From Runella limosa DSM 17973 (GTDB taxonomy: Bacteria; Bacteroidota; Bacteroidia; Cytophagales; Spirosomataceae), in contig NZ_KI519434.1 in the NCBI RefSeq assembly GCF_000482465.1, positions 1 to 64,000 of the forward strand: DNA of 64,000 nucleotides, read 5' to 3'. Position numbers and translations under genes: made by a program. The notes below the pieces were generated by a model. That model ran no database searches, was not told where the DNA came from, and saw only the letters and a list, made by a program, of their open reading frames with translations. Shown piece by piece: positions 8,111 through 17,286 of the stretch; position 1 is the stretch's first letter, and each line of letters opens with the position of its first letter.

Positions 8111-8629
8111 CTAAAAACTAGGCGTTTTATCGTTGAGGAGCGTTGTATCCACCACGCTTCCAGTACGGGGCGCGCCCGCTTCGATCCACCGCCGCACAAA
8201 CTCAATTTGTCCTTTATAAAGCGCCTTGCCATTGAGCGGCATGGGATTTCCGTAGCTCAATCCACTGTGGTGACCACCATCGCCCCAAACCAGTTTATGA
8301 TAAAAAAGACTTTGCAGCGAAAAATAAGGCGTCACTAGCTTTAATTTATCAGTACGGGCATTGGCGTTCTTAGGGTCTTTGTTTACCAAAAAATCATACG
8401 TTTTCCCTTTGGCCAATACCAAACCGTGCTGTGCAAACGTGCTTTCTTGCTCCGACGCATGACAGCCCGCAGTGGCGCAAGTGGGCGTCAAAATACGGTC
8501 TTGAAGCAAATCAAACGACGCTGCTTGAGGTACGGAAACGGGCGTTTCTTTGGGCGTGCAGCCCTCCAGCGCGATTCCTAACGCCAACATACTTCCTGCC
8601 CAGTACAACTGTTGTATTAAATTTTTCAT
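8111..8629 (-). CDS. Lipoprotein with a single cytochrome-c-like CX4CH motif
   Basis: 172 residues. The N-terminus has a lipobox (LGIALEGC24), so the protein is likely lipid-anchored. The segment ILTPTCATAGCHASE holds a CATAGCH motif, that is C-X4-C-H instead of the usual CXXCH of c-type cytochromes. The C-terminal RRWIEAGAP is the ending typical of the small cytochrome-like domains (PSCyt1 group) found in Planctomycetes and Bacteroidota. Haem attachment is uncertain with this spacing. The function is not known. Its stop lies at the edge of the palindrome cluster and it is convergent with the glycosyltransferase. Confidence 0.65.
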   Translation of the reverse strand: MKNLIQQLYWAGSMLALGIALEGCTPKETPVSVPQAASFDLLQDRILTPTCATAGCHASEQESTFAQHGLVLAKGKTYDFLVNKDPKNANARTDKLKLVTPYFSLQSLFYHKLVWGDGGHHSGLSYGNPMPLNGKALYKGQIEFVRRWIEAGAPRTGSVVDTTLLNDKTPSF

Positions 8630-8691
8630 GGTTAACTCAAAATTGGCACTGCATCAAAGTTAAACAATTCTCCATTCCCACGCTATTTTAC

Positions 8692-8699
8692 TATTTTTG
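8692..8699 (+). promoter_or_regulatory. -7 promoter element for metG
   Basis: TATTTTTG fits TAnnTTTG and lies 26 bp before the metG ATG at 8726. No clear TTTG is present at the -33 position, so this is tentative. Confidence 0.4.
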
Positions 8700-8725
8700 C
8701 AGCCTCAAATTTGATTTATTATCCC

Positions 8726-10783
8726 ATGAGTAAGAAATACACCGTTACGGCGGCCCTCATTTACGCCAACGGCCCTATCCATATTGGTCACTTGGCAGGT
8801 TGTTATGTCCCTGCCGATATTTACGTGCGTTACTTACGTGCCAAAGGTGCCAACGTAGCTTTTGTAAGCGGCACCGACGAACACGGCGTACCCATCACCA
8901 TCCGTGCAAAAAAAGAGGGAATTACGCCCCAAGAAGTAGTCGATAAGTATTATGCCCAAATCAAGCAGTCGTTTGCTGATTTTGGGATTTCGTTCGATGT
9001 TTACTCTCGCACGAGCCTGCCTGTTCACCACAGCACGTCGCAAGAGTTTTTTAAGACCATTTACGACAAAGACGGTTTCGTTGAAGAGACCAGCGAGCAG
9101 TATTACGACGAAGTAGCGCAGCAGTTTTTGGCCGACCGATACATCGTTGGAACTTGTCCCGTTTGTGCCAATCCCAACGCCTACGGCGACCAATGCGAGC
9201 GCTGCGGAACGGCCCTCAGTCCGATGGAGTTAAAAGAACCACATTCGACACTTTCGGGCTCAAAACCTGTCTTAAAATCGACCAAAAACTGGTACTTACC
9301 TTTGGACAAAATGCAACCCGACGTGGAAAAATACGTCGGTAGCCATACCGAATGGAAAACCAACGTGTTTGGTCAGTGTCAGTCGTGGTTGAAAGAAGGG
9401 CTTCGGCCGCGCGCCATGACCCGCGACTTAGACTGGGGCATCAAAGTACCCATTGCCGATACCGACGGAAAAGTGCTTTACGTGTGGTTTGAAGCGCCAA
9501 TTGGGTACATTTCAGCCACCAAAGATTGGTTGATTCAGCAGAACGGCACCGACGCTGGCTGGGAGTCGTGGTGGAAAAAGTCGGACAACGAAGATACTAA
9601 GCTGATTCACTTTATTGGCAAAGATAACATCGTGTTTCACTGCATCATTTTCCCCGCTACGCTCATGGCGATGGGAGGAGAGTATTTGTTGCCCGACAAT
9701 GTTCCTGCCAATGAATTTATGAATTTGGAAGGTGATAAAATCTCGACGTCTCGTAACTGGGCAGTTTGGTTGCATGAATATTTAGAAGAACTTCCTGACA
9801 AACAAGACGTGCTTCGCTACGTGTTGACGGCCAATGCGCCCGAAACCAAAGACAGCGAGTTTACGTGGAAAGACTTCCAAACCCGCAACAATAGCGAGTT
9901 GGTAGCGATTTATGGCAATTTTGTCAACCGTGCCGTTGTCTTAACCCACAAATACTGCAACGGTAGCGTTCCTGCCTTGGGTGAGTTAACGGATTTTGAC
10001 CGCGATACCCTCGCTTCTTTGGCCGAACTCCCCGTTAAAATTGGGGAAGCACTCGAAAACTATCGTTTCCGCGAAGGCTTGGCGTTGTTGATGGATTTGG
10101 CGCGTTTGGGCAACAAATATTTGGCCGAAACCCAGCCTTGGCAGGTCATTAAAACCGATGCCGAACGCGTAAACACCATCATGCACATTGCGCTTCAGAT
10201 TGCCGCCAACTTGGCCATCGTGAGCGAGCCATTCTTGCCATTTACGGCCCAAAAACTACGTAATCAGCTATCGCTCACCCATCAGCAATGGTCCGATGCA
10301 GGCAGAAGCGACCTTCTGTCGGTAGGACAAGCCATTGGGGAAGCTTTCTTATTGTTTGAAAAAATCGAAGACTCGGTCATCGAAAAACAAGTTCAAAAAC
10401 TGCACGACGCCAAGAAAATGAACGAATTAGCCACTAAAACTGTCCCTGAACTCAAGCCAACGATTCAGTTCGACGATTTTGCCAAATTAGACCTTCGCAT
10501 TGGTACAATTTTGGAAGCCGAGCGCGTTCCAAAAAGTGATAAATTATTGAAGTTTTTGGTGGACGATGGCTTTGAAAAACGCACGATTTTGAGCGGCATC
10601 GCCAAACATTTTTCACCCGAAGAAATGATTGGTCGTCAGGTGACTTTTATCGCCAACCTTGCCCCGCGCAAAATCATGGGACAAGAATCTAACGGGATGA
10701 TTCTCATGGCCGAAGACCGCGACGGCAGCCTGTCACTGCTCCAACCGCACAAAGAAGTCTGGGCGGGCGCATCGATTTCGTAA
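8726..10783 (+). CDS. metG: Methionyl-tRNA synthetase
   Basis: 685 residues from ATG 8726, preferred over an in-frame TTG at 8711. Class I synthetase charging tRNA-Met. The HIGH motif is H19-I-G-H22. The zinc knuckle is [18 protein letters not shown] at about 150-167. The KMSKS loop appears as K338-I-S-T-S342. The anticodon-binding helical domain covers about 390-560. A C-terminal EMAP/Trbp111-type tRNA-binding domain (about 580-685) shows [20 protein letters not shown] and [11 protein letters not shown]. This is the long dimeric form, as in E. coli. It appears monocistronic, with its own hairpin at 10811-10839. Confidence 0.97.
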   Translation: MSKKYTVTAALIYANGPIHIGHLAGCYVPADIYVRYLRAKGANVAFVSGTDEHGVPITIRAKKEGITPQEVVDKYYAQIKQSFADFGISFDVYSRTSLPVHHSTSQEFFKTIYDKDGFVEETSEQYYDEVAQQFLADRYIVGTCPVCANPNAYGDQCERCGTALSPMELKEPHSTLSGSKPVLKSTKNWYLPLDKMQPDVEKYVGSHTEWKTNVFGQCQSWLKEGLRPRAMTRDLDWGIKVPIADTDGKVLYVWFEAPIGYISATKDWLIQQNGTDAGWESWWKKSDNEDTKLIHFIGKDNIVFHCIIFPATLMAMGGEYLLPDNVPANEFMNLEGDKISTSRNWAVWLHEYLEELPDKQDVLRYVLTANAPETKDSEFTWKDFQTRNNSELVAIYGNFVNRAVVLTHKYCNGSVPALGELTDFDRDTLASLAELPVKIGEALENYRFREGLALLMDLARLGNKYLAETQPWQVIKTDAERVNTIMHIALQIAANLAIVSEPFLPFTAQKLRNQLSLTHQQWSDAGRSDLLSVGQAIGEAFLLFEKIEDSVIEKQVQKLHDAKKMNELATKTVPELKPTIQFDDFAKLDLRIGTILEAERVPKSDKLLKFLVDDGFEKRTILSGIAKHFSPEEMIGRQVTFIANLAPRKIMGQESNGMILMAEDRDGSLSLLQPHKEVWAGASIS

Positions 10784-10810
10784 CTTGCTTGGAACCTGAT
10801 TATAAAAAGT

Positions 10811-10839
10811 GAGCGGATGTCCCAAAAGGGCATCCGCTC
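10811..10839 (+). terminator. Hairpin after metG
   Basis: GAGCGGATG(T)CCC pairs with GGGCATCCGCTC around an AAAA loop, leaving one bulged base. It is followed by only a weak T-rich stretch, so it may act as a 3' stabilising hairpin as much as a terminator. Confidence 0.6.
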
Positions 10840-10930
10840 GACTATAATTCCAAAAGAAAAAGGTTTGGTGAGCATTCACCGCTAGGATTACTACACGCCC
10901 AAGCCACTCACGAAGGGTTAGTTTTGTACG

Positions 10931-11779
10931 CTACAATTTATTGATTTCGCTTTCAGAAAGTCCTGTAAGCTTCATTATGTCTCCTATCGAAAGTCCAATT
11001 TTCTTGGCAGATTTAGCAACCTCAATATTTCTTTCTAGTTTTCCTTCTAGTTTTCCCTCGTCAAAAGCAGTGTCTATAACACCTTTTAAGTCTCGGTAAA
11101 CTTTCAAACTATTTTCATAATTATCCAAATCCTCCTGTCCGTATTTTGCCAATTCCGCTTTTTCAAAAGCTTGGGTAAATACTTCGTCTCTAAATATTGT
11201 CGGGATTGTTTGAAAGTCTTCCAGATGTTTGATGAAATACAACCATTTGTCCAAACGGGTTGCCAAGTCTGATTCGTTCAGATTAAAATTTGGCATTTCA
11301 AGATAAATGTAAGTCAGTTTCTCATAAAAAACTTTGCCATTTTGGTTTTTAAGTTTGATACTATGAACAAATTCACTCTTTTCGGATTCGCTCTCATAGT
11401 CGCCAAACCTAAAATCTAAAATTCCAACGCAATAAACTGCTTTCAAATTATAGTTCCACTCTCCTTTTTCGGCTTGTTCACGAATAGGAAAAGTCGAATA
11501 GTAAATAGTCCTTTCTTTGAAATAATTTTGTTTAGCTTTCTGAAGTTCTACAATAAATTTTTCACCATTTTCATTTTCACAATAGATGTCATAAATAGCT
11601 TTTCGGTCGGAATCGGTTTGCCCTAATTGCTCAGTATTTTTAAAATTTAAGTCAACAATTTTGTTGGTTTGAGGTAAAAGTGCATTTAAGAAGTCAATAA
11701 GCAAAGGCTTACTGGCTTCCTCCCCAAAGATTTTTTTAAATCCAAAGTCTGTAAAGGGGTTTATGTATTTTGCTTTCAT
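10931..11779 (-). CDS. Rpn family PD-(D/E)XK nuclease (recombination-promoting nuclease / putative transposase)
   Basis: 282 residues. The N-terminus KYINPFTDFGFKKIFGEEASK and the core DIYCENENGEKFIVELQKAKQ (D...ExQ form of the PD-(D/E)XK active site) mark the Rpn/PD-(D/E)XK transposase-like family. That family includes E. coli RpnA, a nuclease linked to RecA-independent recombination. The C-terminal tail (KIGLSIGDIMKLTGLSESEI) is the HTH-like end usual in the family. Its composition is more AT-rich than the neighbours and it stands alone between two housekeeping genes, which suggests acquisition by transfer. No inverted repeats were seen around it. Confidence 0.85.
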   Translation of the reverse strand: MKAKYINPFTDFGFKKIFGEEASKPLLIDFLNALLPQTNKIVDLNFKNTEQLGQTDSDRKAIYDIYCENENGEKFIVELQKAKQNYFKERTIYYSTFPIREQAEKGEWNYNLKAVYCVGILDFRFGDYESESEKSEFVHSIKLKNQNGKVFYEKLTYIYLEMPNFNLNESDLATRLDKWLYFIKHLEDFQTIPTIFRDEVFTQAFEKAELAKYGQEDLDNYENSLKVYRDLKGVIDTAFDEGKLEGKLERNIEVAKSAKKIGLSIGDIMKLTGLSESEINKL

Positions 11780-11865
11780 CGTTTTGTCTAAATGCGCTAG
11801 ACAAATTTAAACAAATTTAGGTTTCTCAAGCACAAAACTACTTCACAACCTCCTAAAAATTAGCC

Positions 11866-11906
11866 AAAAAAATCGAGGCTATCCTTCTGGGACAGCCTCG
11901 ATTTTT
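11866..11906. terminator. Bidirectional-looking terminator downstream of trpB
   Basis: AAAAATCGAGGCT(A/G)TCC-type stems face each other around a TTCT loop (ATCGAGGCT at 11872-11880, AGCCTCGAT at 11894-11902). There are A-runs on the left and T-runs on the right. On the reverse strand it follows the trpB stop at 11924. Confidence 0.8.
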
Positions 11907-11923
11907 ATAAACACCAATCAACG

Positions 11924-13294
11924 TTACGCCAAAGGAAAACCTTCGAGTTCTTTCAAGCCCGATTTCAATTCGTCGTCGGTCAGGAAGTGGTCAGAGAGTT
12001 TGCCATCGAAGTAATCCATGTAAGCCTGCATATCCAAGAAACCGTGACCGCAAAGGTTAAACAAAATTGTTTCTGATTTTCCTTCTTCTTTGCAACGCTG
12101 CGCTTCTCTAAATACCTGCGCGATGCCGTGCGTCGCTTCGGGCGCGGGAATAATTCCTTCTGCTTTGGCGAAAGCGACACCCGCTTCAAAACACTCTAAT
12201 TGCTGAATCGCATTGGCTTCGATGAGGCCGTCTTTCAACAACTGCGAACACAATACCGACGCCCCATGGTAACGCAAACCTCCCGCGTGAATGGCCGCAG
12301 GACGGAAATTGTGCCCTAGCGTGTACATCGGCAACAACGGCGTAAACCCAACCGAGTCACCAAAATCATAGCGAAATTCGCCCTTCGTAAGTTTAGGACA
12401 CGAAGCTGGTTCTACGGCAATGGCGCGTACGTTTTTGCCTTCGGTAATGTTTTTGTGTAAGAATGGGAAAGAAATCCCTGCGAAGTTGGAACCTCCCCCG
12501 AGCGGTGCAATGACAATGTCAGGATAATCACCTGCTTTTTCCATCTGTACCAAACACTCCTGACCGATAATCGTCTGGTGCATCAGTACGTGGTTAAGTA
12601 CACTTCCGAGGGCATATTTGCAGTTTTCGTCTTGAACGGCACACTCAATTGCCTCCGAAATCGCAATTCCTAAGCTCCCTGGCGTATCGGGATATTGTTC
12701 CAAAATCTTACGTCCCGACTGCGTCAATTCTGAAGGGGATGGGAAAATTTTAGCGCCAAACGATTCGATAAGGGCTTTACGGTACGGCTTTTGGTTGTAG
12801 CTGATACGCACCTGAAACACTTCACACTCAATGTCAAACATTTGGCACGCAATGGCCAAGGCCGTTCCCCATTGTCCCGCTCCCGTTTCGGTAGTGATGC
12901 GTTTCACCCCTTCCATTTTATTGTAGTACGCCTGTGCTACCGCAGTGTTGGTTTTATGGCTACCCGATGGGCTTACGCCTTCGTACTTGTAGTAGATTTT
13001 GGCGGGGGTATCCAACATCTTTTCTAAACGGTGCGCGCGAAACATCGGGGTTGGACGCCACAGTTTATAAATCTCCCGTACTTCTTCTGGAATTTCGATG
13101 TATCTTTCTTGAGATACTTCTTGCTTAATCAGCTCCATCGGGAACAACGGCGCCAAGTCGCCAGGGCCTACGGGCTGCTTGGTAGCAGGGTGCAAAGGCG
13201 GCAGCGGCTTGTTGGGCATATCTGCCTGAATGTTATACCAATGTCTTGGAATTTCGTCTTCCGTGAGTAAGATTTTGTGTTGTTTTTCCGACAT
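11924..13294 (-). CDS. trpB: Tryptophan synthase beta subunit-like protein, TrpB2 type
   Basis: 456 residues, longer than the TrpB1 that pairs with TrpA (about 400). The N-terminal extension PRHWYNIQADMPNKPLPPLHP is typical of TrpB2. The PLP lysine is K114 in SPSGSHKTNTA. The glycine-rich phosphate loop is APLGGGSNFAG, and the E of TTETGAGQWG lies in the active site. It makes tryptophan from indole and serine. TrpB2 enzymes usually act without TrpA and can salvage indole. No other trp gene is nearby, which agrees with a stand-alone TrpB2. Confidence 0.93.
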   Translation of the reverse strand: MSEKQHKILLTEDEIPRHWYNIQADMPNKPLPPLHPATKQPVGPGDLAPLFPMELIKQEVSQERYIEIPEEVREIYKLWRPTPMFRAHRLEKMLDTPAKIYYKYEGVSPSGSHKTNTAVAQAYYNKMEGVKRITTETGAGQWGTALAIACQMFDIECEVFQVRISYNQKPYRKALIESFGAKIFPSPSELTQSGRKILEQYPDTPGSLGIAISEAIECAVQDENCKYALGSVLNHVLMHQTIIGQECLVQMEKAGDYPDIVIAPLGGGSNFAGISFPFLHKNITEGKNVRAIAVEPASCPKLTKGEFRYDFGDSVGFTPLLPMYTLGHNFRPAAIHAGGLRYHGASVLCSQLLKDGLIEANAIQQLECFEAGVAFAKAEGIIPAPEATHGIAQVFREAQRCKEEGKSETILFNLCGHGFLDMQAYMDYFDGKLSDHFLTDDELKSGLKELEGFPLA

Positions 13295-13387
13295 GATTTA
13301 AGGAATTAACGTGATTAGGAATATTTGCCTTTAAACTTAAAAAGGATTTTCCCGACCTGCAATGACCTTTGTCGAAAAGTTTTTTTA

Positions 13388-13424
13388 TAAGCCTCCCGAA
13401 AGTTTCCAACTTTCGGGAGGCTTA
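13388..13424. terminator. Terminator hairpin of the CCCGAAAGTT repeat family
   Basis: TAAGCCTCCCGAAAGT pairs perfectly with ACTTTCGGGAGGCTTA around TTCCA. T-rich flanks on the left serve the minus-strand gene ending at 13429. A closely similar stem is at 29911-29943, suggesting one spreading repeat used as a terminator. Confidence 0.75.
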
Positions 13425-13428
13425 TGTT

Positions 13429-16400
13429 TTACTTCTTCAAATTCGTCAAATACTCGACCAAATCGCGAATTTCGCGTTTTGACAGAATGCTACCCATCGG
13501 CGGCATCCCCGATGGTATGTTTTCGCGCTTGCCGATACGTGCCACAGGAATCACCAACGGCTCGGCGTCAGAGGTATTGATAGTGAGTGTTTCGGCCGTT
13601 TCTTTGGCCAACGTTCCGTTTACCACTTGACCGTCTTTCAGCGTGAGCGATACCATGCCAAACCCAGGTGCCAAACGGGCACTTGGTTCTACAAGCGCCT
13701 GCAACAATTGCTCGCGGGTAAGTTCATCACCAATGTGCGTCAATGATGGCCCAACGGCTCCTCCTGTACCACCAACGGCGTGACAACGTACGCACTGCGC
13801 CGCTGAGTTGTTGTTGAATATGTTGCGACCCGAAAAGCGATTTCCGCCAAAAAGTGCCTCCGCATATTCATCCACAAGCGAAGCACCTGGCTTCACCGTT
13901 GCCATTTTTTCTTTCAACTCCGCTACACCCGAGGCTTCTACGGCTTCTTTCAATTCCAATGACAAATTGGGAGACAGTTTTTTATCCTTCAACTGGTCTA
14001 TCAAGCCACCCAAGATTACCTGCGTTTTGTCGGCGTCCATTTTCCCCAACACTTCAAGCATTTTTTGTTGCTCCCGCGTTGTGCCTTTGGTAAAGATAGA
14101 ATTGACAATCAATGGCAAACTTGCTTTGGTGACATTATTATTATTCAATAGCCCCAATGCCACCGTACGCACACTTTCTTCTTTGTCGTCCATCCCTTTC
14201 TTCACAATGGCATCAATCTGCGCATAACCCAACTGATTGAGGGTAGTCAAAATAGCACTTTTCACCCGAGGACTTTCGCTGGCGTCAAAAATCGAAACCA
14301 GTTGTTCGTTGGCTTCGGTGATTTTTACATCTGCAATCAAGCCCACAATGGCCGCCAGAGGTTCGGCATTTTTCTCCTTCAAAAACTCATTGATGTAGGG
14401 CAACACTTTGGCTTTTACTGCCGCAGGGTCACGCTCAATCTTGCCACGATAACGGCCATCAACACGGTCGGTATAGGACGGATTTGCCCACGTTCCGAGG
14501 GCGGCTAATGCTTCTGCTTTTATGTCTTCTTTGAGGTCGGTGCGGCGGGCAAAATCAAGTAACAATTGTAGTTCTTTGTCGCCGCCCACGCGCAATGCCG
14601 CGTTGATGGCACGGCGTACAATCACCTCCGACGTAAAGCGGTTTTCTTTCAAAGTAGCAGCCAAGGCAGGCAAGGCTCCCACAATCGACAGGTCGTCGTT
14701 GATAGCGCGGGCTGCTTCGGCTACAATGTATTCGTCTTTGTCATTCAAGAAAACGGCAACATTTTCATTGCGTAAACGTCTCAATACCACCACCGCTGCT
14801 GTCCGCAAAGCTTTGCTTGGATTGTTGACCAAGGCTACCATTGGTTCTACTTTTCCAATCCGCGACAAGGCCAAAACGCCCGCGTGACGCAGGTAAAGAT
14901 CTTCGTCGTTGTTGGCACCAATCATTTCAATCAGCGGCGTTACGGCATCTGCATAAGCAATACGCCCCAATGCTTCGGCAGCGTAAAAACGAACACGTGG
15001 GTTGGTGTTTTTCAACAAAGGCACCAGCGCACTTCCTGCATTGGCAATGCGTGCATCTCCGAGCATTTTGGCCGCTTGGGTCATAATCTCAGGATCTTTG
15101 TCATTCAACAACGACATTAACGTTCCAGCGTTGGCTTGGTCGATGCGCGTCAACTGTCCAATTCCCCAAATTCCGTGAATACGCGCCAATTGGTTCTGCG
15201 TTTGGTCCGCTGCTTTTATCAACTGCGGAAGTCCTTTTTTGCCGCGATTCACCAACTCGAATTGGGCTTTTTGACGAACCCGCATATCGCCGTACGAAAG
15301 CAGGGAATACAGTTTTTCTTCGGTTTGCGCAGGGTAACTCAACTGAATCATCCGCTTGGTTTCTTCGCGTACGGCGGCTAAATCATTTTTATCTTTGGTA
15401 ACGTCCAATTTCCAGACGCGACCGTAATTTTTGGTTCCCCAGCCATTGATCCAGTCAGCCACATAGAGCGCGCCATCAGGGCCAAATTTGATACCCGTTG
15501 GCAAAATCCCACTTACTATGTCTTTTTCACCGTCGAGGTCAAACGTCGCTCCTTTTGGTTTAAGCCCAAATGACCAAATGTGTGACCGTGAGGGTGTTCC
15601 GACAAATTCTACCAAGAAAAACTTGTTTTTCCACTCCGACCCTAGCGCCGTACCTGGGTTGTATTCCATCCCCGTTGGGCCGTTGTGGTAGTTCATGATT
15701 GGAGGCAAAATATAGGCCGCTTGCCCCTCCCAACGTGGTTTAAACAATTTCTCGTTCATCCACACATTGTATTTATTGTTGCGCGGATCGGTATATTTTC
15801 CGTATTGCCAGTTCGAGCGCCAGCCTGCATCATGCCCTTGTACCACGTGTACCAAACGCTCACTTTCGCCTGGATGGTCGCCATCGTTGTCGGACGAAAT
15901 GAGGTTGCCATATTCATCAAAAACAAACTCGTGGGTATTACGAAGTCCCGAGGCAAAAATCTCAAAATCAGAGCCATCTGGATTAGAACGAGCAATAATT
16001 CCTGAATTAGGGTTTTCCCATTTTTTGCCGTCGGGCGCGGTAATGTTGGCTCCAATGTCTCCAATATTCCAATAAATACGTCCGTCAGGGCCTTCGGTTA
16101 CGCCCGACATACCGTGTCCGCTAAACCCAATGTGTACGCCGTAACCGTGGCTGATGGATGTTTTTTTATCCATGATACCGTCGCCGTTGGTGTCTTTCAA
16201 ACGCCAAAGGTCAGGAGCAATTGCCACAAAAATTTCGCCCGCCCGCACGAGCATTCCACCCGCTACGTCGGTTACTTCATCGAAAAAGTCTTCTAGCACC
16301 CGCAGCGAAACGTCGGCGATACCGTCGTTGTTGGTATCTTCTAACCGCCAAATTTCGTCTTTTTCGACGGCCAAGTCTTTCCAGTCATGCACACCATCTT

Positions 16401-16833
16401 CGTTGAGGTCGCGCAACCACTCGTTGGCTTTACTTTTCTCAGCGGAAAATGTTTTGCGCAAAAACGCCCGACGGTCTTCCACCGTTTGTAGTCCAATCGA
16501 CTCTGTCATCCAATCGCGGTGCCCGCGAATATCAAATTCTGAGTTTTTTTGGCGATGGGTACGGTTGATATAGACCCGCCCTTGGTCGTCGATGGCCATA
16601 GCCACGGGGTCGGGAGCAAGTGAATCCGACGCCCAAAGGGTCATTTGTAGCCCTTCGGCAAGCTTTACGGGCGTCTTTTCACGGATTTCCTTAGCCCTAG
16701 CAATGGCCTTGGTAGGATCTTCTTTGATGACAACGGGCTGGCTAGTACGTGGTGTTTTCATACACGACACCACCAAACAAGCCGTCCCGATTGCCGCCGA
16801 AAGTTGCAATTTTGACTGTCTTTTAAAACGCAT
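13429..16833 (-). CDS. Large haem-binding lipoprotein: beta-propeller dehydrogenase-like domain, HEAT repeats, C-terminal cytochrome c (PVC-type)
   Basis: 1134 residues with a lipobox (ACLVVSC24). Residues about 50-500 form the membrane-bound dehydrogenase/propeller domain of PVC-type haem proteins (MTLWASDSLAPDPVAMAIDD, GHGMSGVTEGPDGRIYWNIGD, GPDGALYVADWINGWG). Within it are three EF-hand/dockerin-like loops: DLNEDGVHD, DTNNDGIAD and DTNGDGIMD. Residues about 510-980 are HEAT repeats. The C-terminus carries C1014-V-R-C1017-H1018 followed by VGPSLTHIGDELTREQLLQALV, a class I cytochrome c domain with a later Met ligand (PSGMPPMGS). Related proteins are linked to carbohydrate oxidation, but the substrate is unknown. 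It appears monocistronic. Confidence 0.9.
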   Translation of the reverse strand: MRFKRQSKLQLSAAIGTACLVVSCMKTPRTSQPVVIKEDPTKAIARAKEIREKTPVKLAEGLQMTLWASDSLAPDPVAMAIDDQGRVYINRTHRQKNSEFDIRGHRDWMTESIGLQTVEDRRAFLRKTFSAEKSKANEWLRDLNEDGVHDWKDLAVEKDEIWRLEDTNNDGIADVSLRVLEDFFDEVTDVAGGMLVRAGEIFVAIAPDLWRLKDTNGDGIMDKKTSISHGYGVHIGFSGHGMSGVTEGPDGRIYWNIGDIGANITAPDGKKWENPNSGIIARSNPDGSDFEIFASGLRNTHEFVFDEYGNLISSDNDGDHPGESERLVHVVQGHDAGWRSNWQYGKYTDPRNNKYNVWMNEKLFKPRWEGQAAYILPPIMNYHNGPTGMEYNPGTALGSEWKNKFFLVEFVGTPSRSHIWSFGLKPKGATFDLDGEKDIVSGILPTGIKFGPDGALYVADWINGWGTKNYGRVWKLDVTKDKNDLAAVREETKRMIQLSYPAQTEEKLYSLLSYGDMRVRQKAQFELVNRGKKGLPQLIKAADQTQNQLARIHGIWGIGQLTRIDQANAGTLMSLLNDKDPEIMTQAAKMLGDARIANAGSALVPLLKNTNPRVRFYAAEALGRIAYADAVTPLIEMIGANNDEDLYLRHAGVLALSRIGKVEPMVALVNNPSKALRTAAVVVLRRLRNENVAVFLNDKDEYIVAEAARAINDDLSIVGALPALAATLKENRFTSEVIVRRAINAALRVGGDKELQLLLDFARRTDLKEDIKAEALAALGTWANPSYTDRVDGRYRGKIERDPAAVKAKVLPYINEFLKEKNAEPLAAIVGLIADVKITEANEQLVSIFDASESPRVKSAILTTLNQLGYAQIDAIVKKGMDDKEESVRTVALGLLNNNNVTKASLPLIVNSIFTKGTTREQQKMLEVLGKMDADKTQVILGGLIDQLKDKKLSPNLSLELKEAVEASGVAELKEKMATVKPGASLVDEYAEALFGGNRFSGRNIFNNNSAAQCVRCHAVGGTGGAVGPSLTHIGDELTREQLLQALVEPSARLAPGFGMVSLTLKDGQVVNGTLAKETAETLTINTSDAEPLVIPVARIGKRENIPSGMPPMGSILSKREIRDLVEYLTNLKK

Positions 16834-16929
16834 GGGTTAATCAAACTTTTGTGAGAGAGATACTTAAAACTAAATAAAACGACCAAGTTCTGCTTTTTAC
16901 TTATTTTATCCTTGTTTTTTAGAAACGAA

Positions 16930-17021
16930 TCTATTTTCCAGGTTGAAAGCATTAAAATATAGAGTGGCGGTTCATTGCTCCAGAGGCTACTTTTTTTAAT
17001 GTGTTTAACCTGTCTATCCTC
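16930..17021. mobile_element. Shortened 74-bp copy of the MITE-like element, with a decayed target duplication
   Basis: 16939-17012 begins CAGGTTGAAAGCATTAAAAT and ends with AACCTG preceded by TTTTTTTAATGTGTTT. In reverse complement it matches both ends of the 4934-5151 element, but the centre between GTAGCCTC and TGGAGCAAT is missing. The flanking 9-mers TCTATTTTC (16930-16938) and TCTATCCTC (17013-17021) agree at 7 of 9 positions, as expected of an old target duplication. Confidence 0.75.
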
Positions 17022-17144
17022 CCCTTTATCTTTCAACCCAAAAAGTCATTTTCTACCATAAAATCTTAGACAAAGTAGTGTTGAAGAGGTACAAAAACCT
17101 CCTTTTTTATGTCAAATTAAAAAAGAAACTATGGGAGAATTAAA

Positions 17145-17246
17145 ATGAAAAAAGGATTAAAATCGCTTCACAAGGGTTGCTTACATGACTACCCAATCAA
17201 GTCGGTGTATATATTTGCAGCAACAGCATTACTCCTAAAGGGGTGA
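17145..17246 (+). CDS. Possible 33-residue peptide upstream of the response regulator
   Basis: An ATG at 17145 is preceded by GGGAGA at 17133-17138, a better Shine-Dalgarno than most genes here. The frame encodes a lysine-rich start (MKKGLKSLHKG) and a hydrophobic end (VYIFAATALLLKG). However, a -7 promoter element (17210-17217) falls inside it, so this may be chance. The rest of the 16834-17286 gap holds the short MITE and AT-rich sequence. Confidence 0.25.
   Translation: MKKGLKSLHKGCLHDYPIKSVYIFAATALLLKG
17210..17217 (+). promoter_or_regulatory. -7 promoter element for the two-component/RND operon
   Basis: TATATTTG fits TAnnTTTG and gives a leader of about 65 bases before the ATG at 17287. 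The leader contains an inverted repeat GTGAAA-N8-TTTCAC at about 17243-17262. This could be an autoregulatory site, but that is a guess. Confidence 0.4.
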
Positions 17247-17286
17247 AAACGAACACTTTCACACATCAGCAACCCACATCGTTTGT

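Noticed and set aside
11866-13361. Tryptophan-responsive leader or T-box for trpB
   Set aside because: The 66 bp before the trpB start have no Trp codon run, no leader peptide and no antiterminator; the only hairpins are at gene ends.
13808-14887. Several plus-strand frames of 120-139 codons opposite the large haem protein gene
   Set aside because: They are mirror frames of the HEAT-repeat region; no start signal, no recognisable domain.
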